Positions 53,030-63,155 are shown, counted from the first letter of the stretch. The stretch is DNA of 64,000 bases from Gracilimonas sp964505215 (GCA_964505215.1 CAZDGU010000013.1:23161-87160); one strand, 5' to 3'. Notes: generated by a model not told the origin, from the letters alone. Made by a program: numbers and translations.

Positions 53030-54238
53030 TCAGTCTGTTCCAAAATAAGGTGCTCCCTGCTGCATCACATTAATTTTGGTAGGATGCAGTGTGGTTTCAC
53101 CTCTGTTTCTAATACTTGCAATCAAATAATTATCCAACCAGGTTAAAGACAATCCGTTTGCAAAAATCAATCCCGGATAAAATTCGTTTAATCCAGTTTC
53201 TTCATCCCAAGTATAAATACCTGAACCTTCATTGGTGCCAAGATACATTTTACCATCCACGTCAAACGTCAGGTCTAATATTCGCATTGATTCTTCACTG
53301 GCATCATCTATACCAAAAACTTTAGTTCCGTTAGTAAGCTCATTATTTCCGGTTATTTCGAAAGACCACACCTCTTCCTTCAGCTCTTCTTCAGCATCTG
53401 GAACGCCCCCGGCTACATATAAATGTCCATCATAATATCTGACAGCTGTCAACCGCGCCGTAAAAGGAAATCTTGCAATAGAACCATTCGTAATATCTAC
53501 ACGGACAATATTATCATTATCGCCTACCACCCATAGGTAATCTCCCGTTCCAAAATCTATGCTTCGGTAAGCTTCATTTGAATTTCCGATTGCAAAAGGA
53601 AAGTCCATAGAGCCGTTATTTTCTCTATAAATTCCATAGATATTTCTTGCTCCATAAAGCAAGCCATCCGGGCCCACTTTCAAAGACTGAAAATCGAAAG
53701 AAGAGGAAAGATAATCCTCCACGGTATTATCTGTTTTCCAAACCTTTATGCCAACAGGAGCTTTAGAGCCATCCAGTAAACTATAAATAATATCTCCATT
53801 GGAATTTTTAGTAATACCGGTTGTACTGTGGGTCTCATTATAACCCGGTATGTTAACTATTGGGCTTTTCAGCTTATAATGATAAGTATTGCTAAACTCC
53901 ATTGCCCCTTTTACCGATACCCGCACATCAACGCTATCTCCTAAAACCTGTGCCGGCCTTACATTCATTTGTGCAGTTCCTGAACTTAGAATAAGCCCGG
54001 GCTCTCCATCAAAATAAATTGCGTTTTTATTAGGGTTTTCAGAAAAGTTCTTCCCTTTTACGGTGATAGAATCTACTCCTGCCAAATAACCGGCTTCAGG
54101 GGTAATTTTCTCGATTACCGGATTTGGTTGATCAGAAATATCATCCGGATCATAAATACTATTCCCCTCTTTACAAGCGGTGATGCTTGTAATTAGCAGT
54201 GCGGACAAAAATAAGCTCTTGTAAATCTTTAACTTCAT
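53030..54238 (-). CDS. TIG/IPT-domain lipoprotein with beta-propeller
   Basis: This 402-residue protein has a lipoprotein signal with cysteine in SITACKEG. A TIG/IPT domain spans about 40-125 (PVIEKITPEAGYLAGVDSITVKGKNF), followed by a propeller-like region (GLLYGARNIYGIY, YLWVVGDNDNIVRVD, KMYLGTNEGSGIYTW). It is predicted to be anchored in the outer membrane and may sit next to the TonB receptor as a ligand-binding surface lipoprotein, in the place SusD takes in Sus systems. That role is inference from position and layout. Confidence 0.82.
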   Translation of the reverse strand: MKLKIYKSLFLSALLITSITACKEGNSIYDPDDISDQPNPVIEKITPEAGYLAGVDSITVKGKNFSENPNKNAIYFDGEPGLILSSGTAQMNVRPAQVLGDSVDVRVSVKGAMEFSNTYHYKLKSPIVNIPGYNETHSTTGITKNSNGDIIYSLLDGSKAPVGIKVWKTDNTVEDYLSSSFDFQSLKVGPDGLLYGARNIYGIYRENNGSMDFPFAIGNSNEAYRSIDFGTGDYLWVVGDNDNIVRVDITNGSIARFPFTARLTAVRYYDGHLYVAGGVPDAEEELKEEVWSFEITGNNELTNGTKVFGIDDASEESMRILDLTFDVDGKMYLGTNEGSGIYTWDEETGLNEFYPGLIFANGLSLTWLDNYLIASIRNRGETTLHPTKINVMQQGAPYFGTD

Positions 54239-54250
54239 TATTTTTATATC

Positions 54251-55258
54251 TTAAAATCCTAATTGAACACTTATGCGATTAACCTCGCCGAAAACACCAA
54301 ACTGAGTGTAAGCATAATCAACTATTATTGAAAAGTCTCCTATTGGTTGTTTGATACCGGCACCGAAAGAAAGCTGCTCTTCGTCTTTTGGAAAGCCATA
54401 ACCGCCCCTAACTGAAAATCTGTTTATAAACGTATATTCCGCTCCAAACAAAATTTGCTCATCATTATCTCGTGGCCTGTTTGCATCAACTGAAAATAAG
54501 AGCGCATGTTCATTGGGGTTAATGTTTGTCAAATCAAACAAATTCATCGAAAGACCGATTTTAAAAGTCAGTGGTAATTCTGACTCTACTTTGTCATAGC
54601 TTATTTCCGGAGAAAAATTTCTTAAAGACATAGCAAAATTAAGGCTTTCAAAACCTGTTTTATAGAGCACACCAAAGTCAAACAAACCGGTAGAAGCTGA
54701 GTAGGACTTCATATTATATCCTCCGGCCCCATCGTAGTTAGTGGCTACCGAGCCCAAATCTTGTGTACTGTACCTGAAATTAGCACCAACCGAAAACTGA
54801 TCAGTAATGGCATTAGCATAAGAGATACCAAAGGCCATTGCGGTTGGGTTAACCGTTCCAACATCCCTGTAGCCTTTTTCGGAATTTTCATCAACTACTG
54901 TTGCAATGATGTCTCCATAATCAACCGAGAGCGCATTAAAGCCAAAAACTCCAAACTTCCCATCGGCCGGCTTATATACAAGAGCCGCTGAATTATGGTT
55001 TATATCTGTAATCCACTGTACGGCGCCCACTGCAGCGCTATAATCGCTGTCTATATTTGCCATGGTTGCCGGATTATAAAAAGCAGCGTATGCTCCCATC
55101 TCAACGGAAGAAACTGCATTAGATAAGCCGGCCGCCCTTGCGGATGGAGACACACTAAGGAACTTCATACTTGTTTGCGCCCTTTTCTTTTGCCCAAATA
55201 CCTGGGTAGTTAAAAGAAGCGGTACTACACTAAGGAATATTAATTTACTTAATCTCAC
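54251..55258 (-). CDS. PorV/PorQ-family outer-membrane barrel protein
   Basis: This 335-residue barrel protein has a signal peptide ending TQVFGQ, MKFLSVSPSARAAGLSNAVSSVE and YNPATMANI near the N-terminus, and strand-turn repeats to a terminal VQLGF. The PSARA.GL.NA motif is the family mark of PorV/PorQ/UPF0164. PorV is a T9SS component that delivers cargo to the sorting machinery, but many paralogues exist whose role is unclear. Here it is encoded between a T9SS-like cargo gene and a lipoprotein gene of the TonB operon. Confidence 0.85.
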   Translation of the reverse strand: MRLSKLIFLSVVPLLLTTQVFGQKKRAQTSMKFLSVSPSARAAGLSNAVSSVEMGAYAAFYNPATMANIDSDYSAAVGAVQWITDINHNSAALVYKPADGKFGVFGFNALSVDYGDIIATVVDENSEKGYRDVGTVNPTAMAFGISYANAITDQFSVGANFRYSTQDLGSVATNYDGAGGYNMKSYSASTGLFDFGVLYKTGFESLNFAMSLRNFSPEISYDKVESELPLTFKIGLSMNLFDLTNINPNEHALLFSVDANRPRDNDEQILFGAEYTFINRFSVRGGYGFPKDEEQLSFGAGIKQPIGDFSIIVDYAYTQFGVFGEVNRISVQLGF

Positions 55259-55266
55259 TTCAACAC

Positions 55267-57402
55267 CTATCGTATAATTACAATTTTTCTTGTGGCAACT
55301 TTTCCATATTCAGGATCGTCCGGATCTTTATTGATAATACGTGCAATATATATCCCACTTACAACCGTCTGGCGATAATCTGTTCGTAAATCCCAGTTTT
55401 CATCACCGCTTCCGTTTGTATGTTCAATGGTTCTTATTTTTTCACCCAGCTCCGTGTAAATATTAATAGTACATCTTCCGGGAATTTCATAAAAAGCTAA
55501 CCGATCCCTACCCTCTTGGTCCAGCAGTAATGACCTATCGATATTTGGGTTGTAGGGATTTGGAACTACACGTATTTGCTCCATGGCTTCGCCTGCAGGG
55601 CGTAGCAGCCTTGCGGGATCATAAGTTTGTGTATAATACCTGCTGCTTACTAATGGTTTGCCTTGAGGTGTTAAACCCGTACCGTCATTATTAATACCGC
55701 TTCGGGTAACAATGTAGTAGTAATAATCTCGACCTCTAATAGGAGGGTCAATAAAGAAATCACCCGGAAATTCTTTTCTTACACTTTCGTTACCGTCAAT
55801 TATGAGGTTTTCTTGAGCTCCGGCAGAATATAACAATCGATAGGTACTGTCAACCCTTCCTGAGGCCCGGTAAATATCGAAGCCCTCAACACCTGACAAA
55901 TCTCCGTTGTAACTCCACTCTAAGTTCACACCGTTACCGGCTGATGTTACGTAAAACGTACTGGGGGGTTCAGGAGCTTCAGGTATTGCAAAATTTGAAT
56001 TTATGTTGGCAATAGCTCGGTCAAATGTTTGAAACAAGGAGTCTCTGCCTTGAAATACGACTTCATTTTTTTCCTTTGCTGTAATGATTCCTTTTTTGAA
56101 ATCCGCTCCTGTTTTATTCGCTACCTCTCTGCTTATTCCCGATGCAGCGTCTGCAATTACTATTCTTACACTTTCTCCGGGAGCCAGTGTATAAGGCCCA
56201 TAAGAAAAAGCATAACTGAAACCACCTGAGTTACCAAGATTTGGTAATTTATCCGGCTCTATAAAACCGGAATATCCTGATGGTTCTACTTTATAGGCAT
56301 GACGAGGCGAAGTTCTTCCAACAGTCATAAGATCATATTCAGCCGTCATAGCCGTGATGCTAAACGCATCATTTGGCGGATAAAATAAATCATTATCTGA
56401 ATGTACTTCAGTCATAGTAGATGGCTGTCCGGGATCATCACTTGAATCTTGGGAGGAGGCATCTGCGTGAAGTGTGACAGTTCCTACAAAATGGTAGGCT
56501 CCTAAGCGTCCCGTGGTATCATCTGCCGTTAGATAATTTCTTGAGGTACTTGGTACAATAATTGGTCCTCCAATATTGTCATAATCAACTTCTTGCTGCC
56601 AGTATCCGTGCCATGCAAATTGTGCTCTAAATTGCTCAGGCTCAGGTCCATCAGGAACTGTCACTCCATCTCCCCTTCGATCATTCATTGTATTTCGTCC
56701 CCAGCCGGTATCATTACCAAATACAAAACGTGTGGCCTGCACCGGGGCCATTCGGTAAGTGAAGTATGGCACAAAGCCTTCTATGGTTTGATTTGGCAGT
56801 TCCGCATCATCATTTCCGTTTACGCTTCCGGTATTCGTAAACACAAACTCAACTACATGATAATTATCATGATACTGCTGGCTAAACTGTTTTACCGTCC
56901 GCTCAACCTGAATACCCAGCACGGTATTTACACGAGTATATATTTCCCGATCTGCCTCCATGGTTGGATCCACAACATCGATAACCGCTGATTTACTTTC
57001 CGAATTAACACCATCTACTATTACAGTGGGTTGTGGGTATTTACTCCGCGTTTCAAATTCCATGGGAAAAAACTGGCCTAAACCGGTAATACGAGGCCCG
57101 GCATGAGCTACTCTATAAGGATACTTATTTCCATCCTCATCAGTAAAGTTTTTAACCCCTAACCACAGTGATTTCCAGTTTTGAGCGTCCTGAGATCTGT
57201 AAATAGCAGGCCATTGCCATCCTGCCTGTTGTTCTTGAATAAATCCTTGTTCATTTTCAATTCCAACACTGGAGTAAAAATTATGAAAAGACCCGGCAGA
57301 TAACCACCTATAATCTTGTGCATTTATTACTGTGGAGGAACCAATAAATAGGAGTGCTAATATTATAGGTCGCCACATATATTTCTTTTTCATAAAAGAC
57401 AT
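55267..57402 (-). CDS. Exported FN3 protein of the TonB operon, with PNPYNP-type C-terminus
   Basis: This 711-residue protein has a signal peptide ending VINAQ. The large N-terminal domain (30-480) is beta-rich and unrecognised, with long stretches such as GWGRNTMNDRRGDGV. A fibronectin III-like domain (about 490-590, FYVTSAGNGVNLEWSYNG, EGFDIYRASG) follows. The C-terminal 100 residues carry VVPNPYNPNIDRSL and end in KVATRKIVIIR, a variant of the T9SS sorting fold. Proteins of this layout often accompany TonB receptors in this lineage. No enzymatic motif is seen; it probably binds or presents substrate. Confidence 0.75.
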   Translation of the reverse strand: MSFMKKKYMWRPIILALLFIGSSTVINAQDYRWLSAGSFHNFYSSVGIENEQGFIQEQQAGWQWPAIYRSQDAQNWKSLWLGVKNFTDEDGNKYPYRVAHAGPRITGLGQFFPMEFETRSKYPQPTVIVDGVNSESKSAVIDVVDPTMEADREIYTRVNTVLGIQVERTVKQFSQQYHDNYHVVEFVFTNTGSVNGNDDAELPNQTIEGFVPYFTYRMAPVQATRFVFGNDTGWGRNTMNDRRGDGVTVPDGPEPEQFRAQFAWHGYWQQEVDYDNIGGPIIVPSTSRNYLTADDTTGRLGAYHFVGTVTLHADASSQDSSDDPGQPSTMTEVHSDNDLFYPPNDAFSITAMTAEYDLMTVGRTSPRHAYKVEPSGYSGFIEPDKLPNLGNSGGFSYAFSYGPYTLAPGESVRIVIADAASGISREVANKTGADFKKGIITAKEKNEVVFQGRDSLFQTFDRAIANINSNFAIPEAPEPPSTFYVTSAGNGVNLEWSYNGDLSGVEGFDIYRASGRVDSTYRLLYSAGAQENLIIDGNESVRKEFPGDFFIDPPIRGRDYYYYIVTRSGINNDGTGLTPQGKPLVSSRYYTQTYDPARLLRPAGEAMEQIRVVPNPYNPNIDRSLLLDQEGRDRLAFYEIPGRCTINIYTELGEKIRTIEHTNGSGDENWDLRTDYRQTVVSGIYIARIINKDPDDPEYGKVATRKIVIIR

Positions 57403-57432
57403 CGCATTTAAAAATTCTTAATTATGACTGAT

Positions 57433-60400
57433 TTAAAATGAGAACCTGATACCGAACTGAATAGTCCGAGGGTTTAAGAAGTTAAAAAATCTTTGATCCG
57501 GCATGTTTATATAGGCTTTCTTATCCAGCACTTTCTTAACATATTTTGAGTCTGCTTCTACAAAAGAACCATTAAATTGGTAGTACTTGCCTTCTTCTGT
57601 GTTGTAGTATAATGCCCTGTTATTTGGGTTAGAAATCAGGCTGAAGTCACTGTACGCTTCAATAGGAACGAATGTTGTTCCATGTTTGCGGTAATCTCCT
57701 ATCCTGTCATTACCCGGAACTCTGCTGTCTAATCGATTAATCTCTTTTAGTTTACCTTTAGGCAAATGAAGGGAGCTCAAGTAATCATTATAATCTTCAC
57801 CCGGCATAAAACCTCCTGAGCTTAAACTTAGTGTTTGCCTGTTAATTACATTACTTATATCAGCAAAAACATTAATTCTTGAGTTTTCTCCAATATTAAA
57901 GTTTCTGCTGAATCGTAATGAGGTTCCCCAATAGTCTCTTAGCTGTAAGTTATATCTCACATCTTCTAAAGCCTGGCGATCGGTATAAGTTGTATAAGAT
58001 CCAGCCCTCCAGCTGATGATGGATGATATTTGCCAGTTTGCCAACGGCTTTATACCTCCAAGCTTTGGCCCAAATTCTCTTGGAACCATAAAATACAGCT
58101 GCAATCTTGCATAAGGCTGTGGTATAGGCCTTGTTATATTATTGGCTGTGGTAGTTCTTTCATATTCTCTTTGCTGAAATGGGTTTTCATAATTCTCAAG
58201 TGTGCCAAAGTAACCGCTTGAACGTACGCTATAAGTATAGTTGATTTCTCCCCAAAAGAACTTAGCGGGTTGTTTCCTTAATGTAAGCTCAAAACCTCTA
58301 ATATCGGCATACGAATAAGGCCTGCTTTCTGTATGGCTATCTTCATTCGGACCTCCGGTAAATGAAACTTGTATAGGTTGCTGGCTTAAGTCTTTATAGT
58401 AGCCGCTTAGCCTCACTAAGTAGGAATCAAACAAGCTTTGCTCAAAACCAATTTCATACGCAACTGTTTTAGGTAAAGAGTTTTCCGGTACTGCCATACG
58501 CACAATTTTATCTGTAAAAGGCTCTACTCTAACTAAGTACAGGTTTTCCGGACTTGGGAGCTGCACAAAATGGCCGTAGTTGAAAAACAACTTACTGTCG
58601 TCTGTAATTGGGAATGAGACACCCAATCGTGGCTGAAGCACCACTTGCGGCTTTACATTGCTTGTTGATACAGTGTCTAACGAGGAATAACCGCCACTTG
58701 AAAAAATATCACTGAAAACATCGTAATCATACCAATCTATATTTGGATCAGAATATGTTAAGCGCAGCCCTAAATTAGCTATCATCCCTTTAAACTCTAA
58801 CTTATCCTGTATGAAAGCAGCCATTCTGATAGGCTTAGTGTCCCATTTCGATTTAGTACGCCCTGCCGGTAGTCCTTTATCAAATGAACCGTAATTTATC
58901 TGGCTATGCGTTCGCACAAACTCAATACCTGCCTTCACTTGGTTTAACCGATCTAACTGGCTGGTAATAGAAGCATTCACAGTAAATGTAGATACCTTAC
59001 TGCTATCCCTCGATGTACTCATTCCTACTCCCATTCTCATGCCACTTCCAATTCCTTCGGCAGTAGCATCGTAGAACCCAAAAGGAGCTTCGTTAAAAGG
59101 AACACCGCCAAAACTTACTACAGGATCTGTATTTCTATATCTACCCGGATTTGTACTATTCGTATTTATGAAATTATTAACCTTTACCTCATAAAAAGTA
59201 TTGTTACTCAACGAATGCGTAAACTGGGCACCGATGTTAGCATTAACTTCTTCTGAAGGAGCCCAAAAATCTGATGCATATATTCTTGACTCTATATAAC
59301 TTATTCTGCTCATGTTGCTCGCAATTCCTGAAGGAGAAACAAAAAAGCCTGGATTACCGCTTTGGCTGGCTCCTGTTCCCCTTTGCTTGCTATACAATCC
59401 ATCAAACGAAAGCTTCATTCCGGGAGCTACATTACTCGTTAGCTTAGCCTGAAAAGTTGTTTGCTTATACCGGTCTTCTGAAAGAGGTATAAAATACATG
59501 GTTTGAGTTTCGCGGAATGAGGTGGAAAATCTTAAATCACCTAACTTTTCGCTTACAAAAGGCACCGGACCGCCAAGAGTTAAGTCAATTTCATAGTCAG
59601 GATCTTTAATAGCCATATCTTTTCGGTGCTGCCACTTAAAAGCTTCTTGTGCAGCTTGTGGGGTAATATCATTATCAGGGTCATCATCTGCTAATGTTCT
59701 TTGAGAAACAGCGTTCCATCCTTCAAATTCCGGATATTCTCTTTGGGTGTATTCGTCCCAAGGCCCCCCAACCCATTCACCCTGTTCATTCCATTCTCCT
59801 CTATTAGTTCCTTCCCAGGCAACATCATCGTCTAAATAGGGTCTTAGCCAGTAAGAATCAGGTGAGTTTACTCTTTGTCCAATATTTTTTGACTGCGGAG
59901 GGGTAATTCTAACAATTCCATCCAGCGTGTATCGATCTCTTTTTCCTTCTTTACCGGTAACATTAACTACCCCTGAACGAATATTCCCGTATTCTGCATT
60001 AAACCCACCGGTTTGAACCTGCACATTTTCAACTGAAGTTAAGCTTACTCCTGTAAAGGGTGTGTTATTTCGCTCTGAGCGTAATGTGAATCCGTTAAAA
60101 TTAAAAGCCACTTCATCTGTTCCACTGCCACGTACACTTAGCCCTTCCATACCGGCTTGCAAACCAATAGCCGAAGTTACACTTGTAATAGGAAGCGATT
60201 CCAGGTTTTCACGAGAAATACTTGCCTGAGACGAGGAAACATCCTTTTTTACTACAGGCTGTTCGGCAACTACTGTTACCTCTTCGCCTTCAAAAGTCTG
60301 TTCCATCATTTCTATATTAACTTCGGTAGTCAAACTAATACTTACCTCTACATCCTCAACCACTACCGGTGCAAAACCTACAAAGGAAGCTCTTAAATTA

Positions 60401-60609
60401 TACGTTCCTGGCTGTACGTTTAGAATCTGATAATAACCATCAGCTGATGTAGCTGTGCCCTGCGTGGTTCCTTCAATTACAACATTTACTCCGGGCAGTG
60501 GCTCGCCTTCGGTGTCGGTAACAAATCCGGTAATTTTACCTGTTTGTGCTAATAGTGAATGCGAAAATAAAAGGAAGAGGAAGAATGATAGTAGCTTTTT
60601 AACATTCAT
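57433..60609 (-). CDS. TonB-dependent receptor with carboxypeptidase-regulatory N-terminal domain
   Basis: This 1058-residue outer-membrane transporter has a signal peptide ending SLLAQ. A carboxypeptidase-regulatory-like domain spans 25-110 (GKITGFVTDTEGEPLPGVNVVIEGTTQGTATSADG without the usual SusC TonB box, entered in part), followed by a plug domain (GMEGLSVRGSGTDEVAFNFNGF) and a 22-strand barrel to the end (IQFGIRFSF). It is energised by TonB to import a large ligand. The four downstream genes on the same strand follow with gaps of 8-105 bp and are taken as one operon. No SusD homologue is present. Confidence 0.9.
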   Translation of the reverse strand: MNVKKLLSFFLFLLFSHSLLAQTGKITGFVTDTEGEPLPGVNVVIEGTTQGTATSADGYYQILNVQPGTYNLRASFVGFAPVVVEDVEVSISLTTEVNIEMMEQTFEGEEVTVVAEQPVVKKDVSSSQASISRENLESLPITSVTSAIGLQAGMEGLSVRGSGTDEVAFNFNGFTLRSERNNTPFTGVSLTSVENVQVQTGGFNAEYGNIRSGVVNVTGKEGKRDRYTLDGIVRITPPQSKNIGQRVNSPDSYWLRPYLDDDVAWEGTNRGEWNEQGEWVGGPWDEYTQREYPEFEGWNAVSQRTLADDDPDNDITPQAAQEAFKWQHRKDMAIKDPDYEIDLTLGGPVPFVSEKLGDLRFSTSFRETQTMYFIPLSEDRYKQTTFQAKLTSNVAPGMKLSFDGLYSKQRGTGASQSGNPGFFVSPSGIASNMSRISYIESRIYASDFWAPSEEVNANIGAQFTHSLSNNTFYEVKVNNFINTNSTNPGRYRNTDPVVSFGGVPFNEAPFGFYDATAEGIGSGMRMGVGMSTSRDSSKVSTFTVNASITSQLDRLNQVKAGIEFVRTHSQINYGSFDKGLPAGRTKSKWDTKPIRMAAFIQDKLEFKGMIANLGLRLTYSDPNIDWYDYDVFSDIFSSGGYSSLDTVSTSNVKPQVVLQPRLGVSFPITDDSKLFFNYGHFVQLPSPENLYLVRVEPFTDKIVRMAVPENSLPKTVAYEIGFEQSLFDSYLVRLSGYYKDLSQQPIQVSFTGGPNEDSHTESRPYSYADIRGFELTLRKQPAKFFWGEINYTYSVRSSGYFGTLENYENPFQQREYERTTTANNITRPIPQPYARLQLYFMVPREFGPKLGGIKPLANWQISSIISWRAGSYTTYTDRQALEDVRYNLQLRDYWGTSLRFSRNFNIGENSRINVFADISNVINRQTLSLSSGGFMPGEDYNDYLSSLHLPKGKLKEINRLDSRVPGNDRIGDYRKHGTTFVPIEAYSDFSLISNPNNRALYYNTEEGKYYQFNGSFVEADSKYVKKVLDKKAYINMPDQRFFNFLNPRTIQFGIRFSF

Positions 60610-61160
60610 GGACTAATCATTTATGTACAACTGTGCTTTAATGCCGTTGCAAATTTTTGTGTATTGACTGAAACCGCATATTATTAAATTTCAAACAATA
60701 AATAAACTATTCTTCTAAAATTCTTTTAGAAAAAAGCGGTTCCCCCCTTAATTATTTTAAAAATCGTTTATTTTGCCCACTGTGCTTTTTTTTGAATTTT
60801 CTTTACGTATGTTTGAAACCTTTTACCTACTCTTAAAACAGAGAAATCCTTTCCTTTTTCGGAATTATGTAATGCTCTAACCTAACGTTATGAGCTCTTC
60901 TCTTTTTTTATAACTCCCCCTTTTTTATCACTTTCTAATTTTTATTCGCTTAGTCATCTTACAAATTAGATGCCGTCTCGAAATTTTGAGCGCCAAATTG
61001 AAGCGGATTTGAAAATCAAAAGTACGTTTTAGTCATCCTTTCAGACTTTCAACACGTTGAGGTACCACCCGGACTTTGTCAGTAAATTTTAGCTTATAAA
61101 TAAATACCTTCACTGCATAATCATTATCATTTTGTAAAGTTGAACCTAAACTGAAATGCC
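60610..61160. other. Intergenic region with divergent promoters, no gene
   Basis: The 551-bp spacer separates the TonB receptor (minus) and tryptophan dioxygenase (plus). It is strongly AT-rich with runs of T and A and must hold both promoters. I see no inverted repeat, hairpin or coding frame that I would support. The minus-strand operon start and plus-strand operon start are both unassigned at base level. Confidence 0.5.
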
Positions 61161-61940
61161 ATGAGCCTTACCTACACCCGTTATCTTAAAATTGATGAGC
61201 TGACCCAACTGCAAGAGCTCAAATCAAATCCGCCTGAGCACGACGAAACCTTGTTTATCATCATTCATCAAACCTATGAGCTGTGGTTTAAGCAGATTTT
61301 GCATGAGTTTGGTAAGCTCCGAACTGATTTGGAAGCCGGTAATACCTGGGGAGCTGTTAAAACGCTGCGGCGCGTGCTTACTATCTTGAAAACCATGGTT
61401 TCGCAAATTGATATTCTGGAAACTATGACACCGCTTGAGTTTAACAGTTTTAGAGACTTTCTGGGGCAATCCAGCGGATTTGAGTCTCTGCAGTTTCGGG
61501 AAATTGAAATTATTTGCGGCCTGCGTTTTCCTTTGATGAAAACGGCGCATAAAAATCAGCCCAAACACCTGGAAATACTCGATCAACGCATGAAGGAATC
61601 TACGCTTTGGGAAAGCTTCTGTGCTTATTTGCGCACGCGAGGTTATGAAATCAGCACGCAGCGCAGTGATGAAAAAGGTGTAATTCACCGGCCTACCCAA
61701 AAGGCTCAAAAGGTACTTATTGATATTATGCAAAATGATGAGGAAGCCGCATTATTCACCGAGCTGTTGGTTGATTTTGATGAGGGACTTCAGGAATGGC
61801 GCTACCGCCATGTTAAAATGGTGGAGCGTACCATTGGCACTAAAAAAGGAACGGGCGGCTCCGATGGCGTCAAGTATTTGTATAAAACGCTCAATAATCC
61901 CATTTTCCCTGACCTTTGGGCCATCCGTTCCCAATTTTAA
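61161..61940 (+). CDS. kynA: Tryptophan 2,3-dioxygenase
   Basis: This 259-residue heme dioxygenase opens tryptophan to N-formylkynurenine. The family marks are HDETLFIIIHQTYELWFKQILHE near 30-52 (entered in part), ETMTPLEFNSFRDFLGQSSGFES near 96 and WRYRHVKMVERTIGTKKGTGGSDG near 215-238, containing the heme-ligand histidine near 217. It is slightly shorter than the commonly seen 280 residues. The next gene, kynureninase-like, follows after 30 bp and probably shares the transcript. Kynurenine formamidase is not in the window. Confidence 0.95.
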   Translation: MSLTYTRYLKIDELTQLQELKSNPPEHDETLFIIIHQTYELWFKQILHEFGKLRTDLEAGNTWGAVKTLRRVLTILKTMVSQIDILETMTPLEFNSFRDFLGQSSGFESLQFREIEIICGLRFPLMKTAHKNQPKHLEILDQRMKESTLWESFCAYLRTRGYEISTQRSDEKGVIHRPTQKAQKVLIDIMQNDEEAALFTELLVDFDEGLQEWRYRHVKMVERTIGTKKGTGGSDGVKYLYKTLNNPIFPDLWAIRSQF

Positions 61941-61970
61941 TATTCATCTGATTCTCAACCATCCGTTTTT

Positions 61971-63155
61971 ATGTCTGATATTGATGCTTTAGCAAATCAA
62001 CTCGCTCCCCATTATTCTCATTTTGACGTAGCGAACCGGCTGCTGTTTACCGGCCACTCGCATCAGGCATGGCCCGATGTAGCCCGCGCCGGACAAACTG
62101 AATACTTTGACGTGTGCGCCCGCGATGTGGATAATAAATGGGATGCTGCTGCCGAGAAAACGGAAATTCTAAGAGATTATCTGCGAGATTACTACGATGA
62201 CCCGAACGGCCTGTACTGCCGCGAGGAAAATACGCACTTCCTTTTTGTGAGCTGGATGAGCAGTCTGGATTTGGTAAATAAGCCTAAAATTATTTCTACC
62301 GATGGCGAATTTCATTCTCTGTTCCGCCAGCTGCGCCGCCTGCAGGAAGAGGGCCTCGAGTTTGTGCAAGTGGCCACCCAACCGGACGATTCTTTTGCGG
62401 AACGCATCATACATGAAATGGATGAACGGACTTCCGCCATTATGCTCTCGCGCGTGTATTTTGAAAGCAGCCTGGTGAACACGCATCTGACGGAAATCGC
62501 GGAAGCTGCTCGCCAAAAAAATATCCCGCTGATGATTGATGATTATCACGGTACCAACGTGGTTCCGCTTTCCATCCGCGAGGCCGGCTTGGAGGATTGC
62601 TTTTTCCTGATTGGCGGATATAAATACTTGCAATGGGGTGAAGCCAACTGTTTTTTACGCTTTCCCGAAGATTGTGATTATCGCCCGGCTATAACCGGCT
62701 GGTTTGCTTCCTTTTCTTCTTTAGATGAACCCCGAACCGATGCGCCGGTTGCCTATGATCAGGGCAATCAGAGATTTGCCAGTGGCACGTATGATCCTTC
62801 TTCCCAATTCAGAGCGGCAAAAGTAGTGGAATTTTTTCGGGAACAGGGCCTTACGCCTCAGGTGCTTCGCAAACAGTATAAAGCGCAAGTGGGACTGCTG
62901 CGCGAATTATTTCTAAGCCATCATTTCGACTCATCCCTCATCCGGCTCACCCACCAAAAACCGCTGGAGCACAATGGCGGATTTCTTTCCTTAACTTCTC
63001 CCCACGCTCGTGAATTACGCGCAGCGCTCATGCAGAAAGGCGTTTTTACCGATGCCCGGGGTGAAATTTTACGCTTTGGCGCCGCTCCTTATATATCCAC
63101 CGCTCAAATAGAACGAGCGATGGATTTTCTGAAAAAAGCAGTGCAGCAAATTTAG
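61971..63155 (+). CDS. Kynureninase-like PLP enzyme (aminotransferase class V fold)
   Basis: This 394-residue protein has the class V aminotransferase fold with the Schiff-base lysine K218 in GGYKYLQWGEAN and DDYHGTNVVPL with the PLP-contacting aspartate near 195. The context next to tryptophan dioxygenase and the KYL..GEAN/FLRFP pattern point to kynureninase, which splits kynurenine to anthranilate and alanine. The N-terminal segment FTGHSHQAWPD replaces the usual YLDGNSLG, so it is a diverged subgroup and the reaction is inferred. No formamidase or later pathway gene is present. Confidence 0.8.
   Translation: MSDIDALANQLAPHYSHFDVANRLLFTGHSHQAWPDVARAGQTEYFDVCARDVDNKWDAAAEKTEILRDYLRDYYDDPNGLYCREENTHFLFVSWMSSLDLVNKPKIISTDGEFHSLFRQLRRLQEEGLEFVQVATQPDDSFAERIIHEMDERTSAIMLSRVYFESSLVNTHLTEIAEAARQKNIPLMIDDYHGTNVVPLSIREAGLEDCFFLIGGYKYLQWGEANCFLRFPEDCDYRPAITGWFASFSSLDEPRTDAPVAYDQGNQRFASGTYDPSSQFRAAKVVEFFREQGLTPQVLRKQYKAQVGLLRELFLSHHFDSSLIRLTHQKPLEHNGGFLSLTSPHARELRAALMQKGVFTDARGEILRFGAAPYISTAQIERAMDFLKKAVQQI

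Noticed and set aside
53030..54238. SusD homologue in the TonB operon
   Set aside because: The lipoprotein has a TIG domain and propeller strands and lacks the helical TPR-like SusD fold.
60610..61160. Riboswitch or small RNA before tryptophan dioxygenase
   Set aside because: No conserved stem, T-box specifier or tandem leader codons could be found by eye in this AT-rich stretch.
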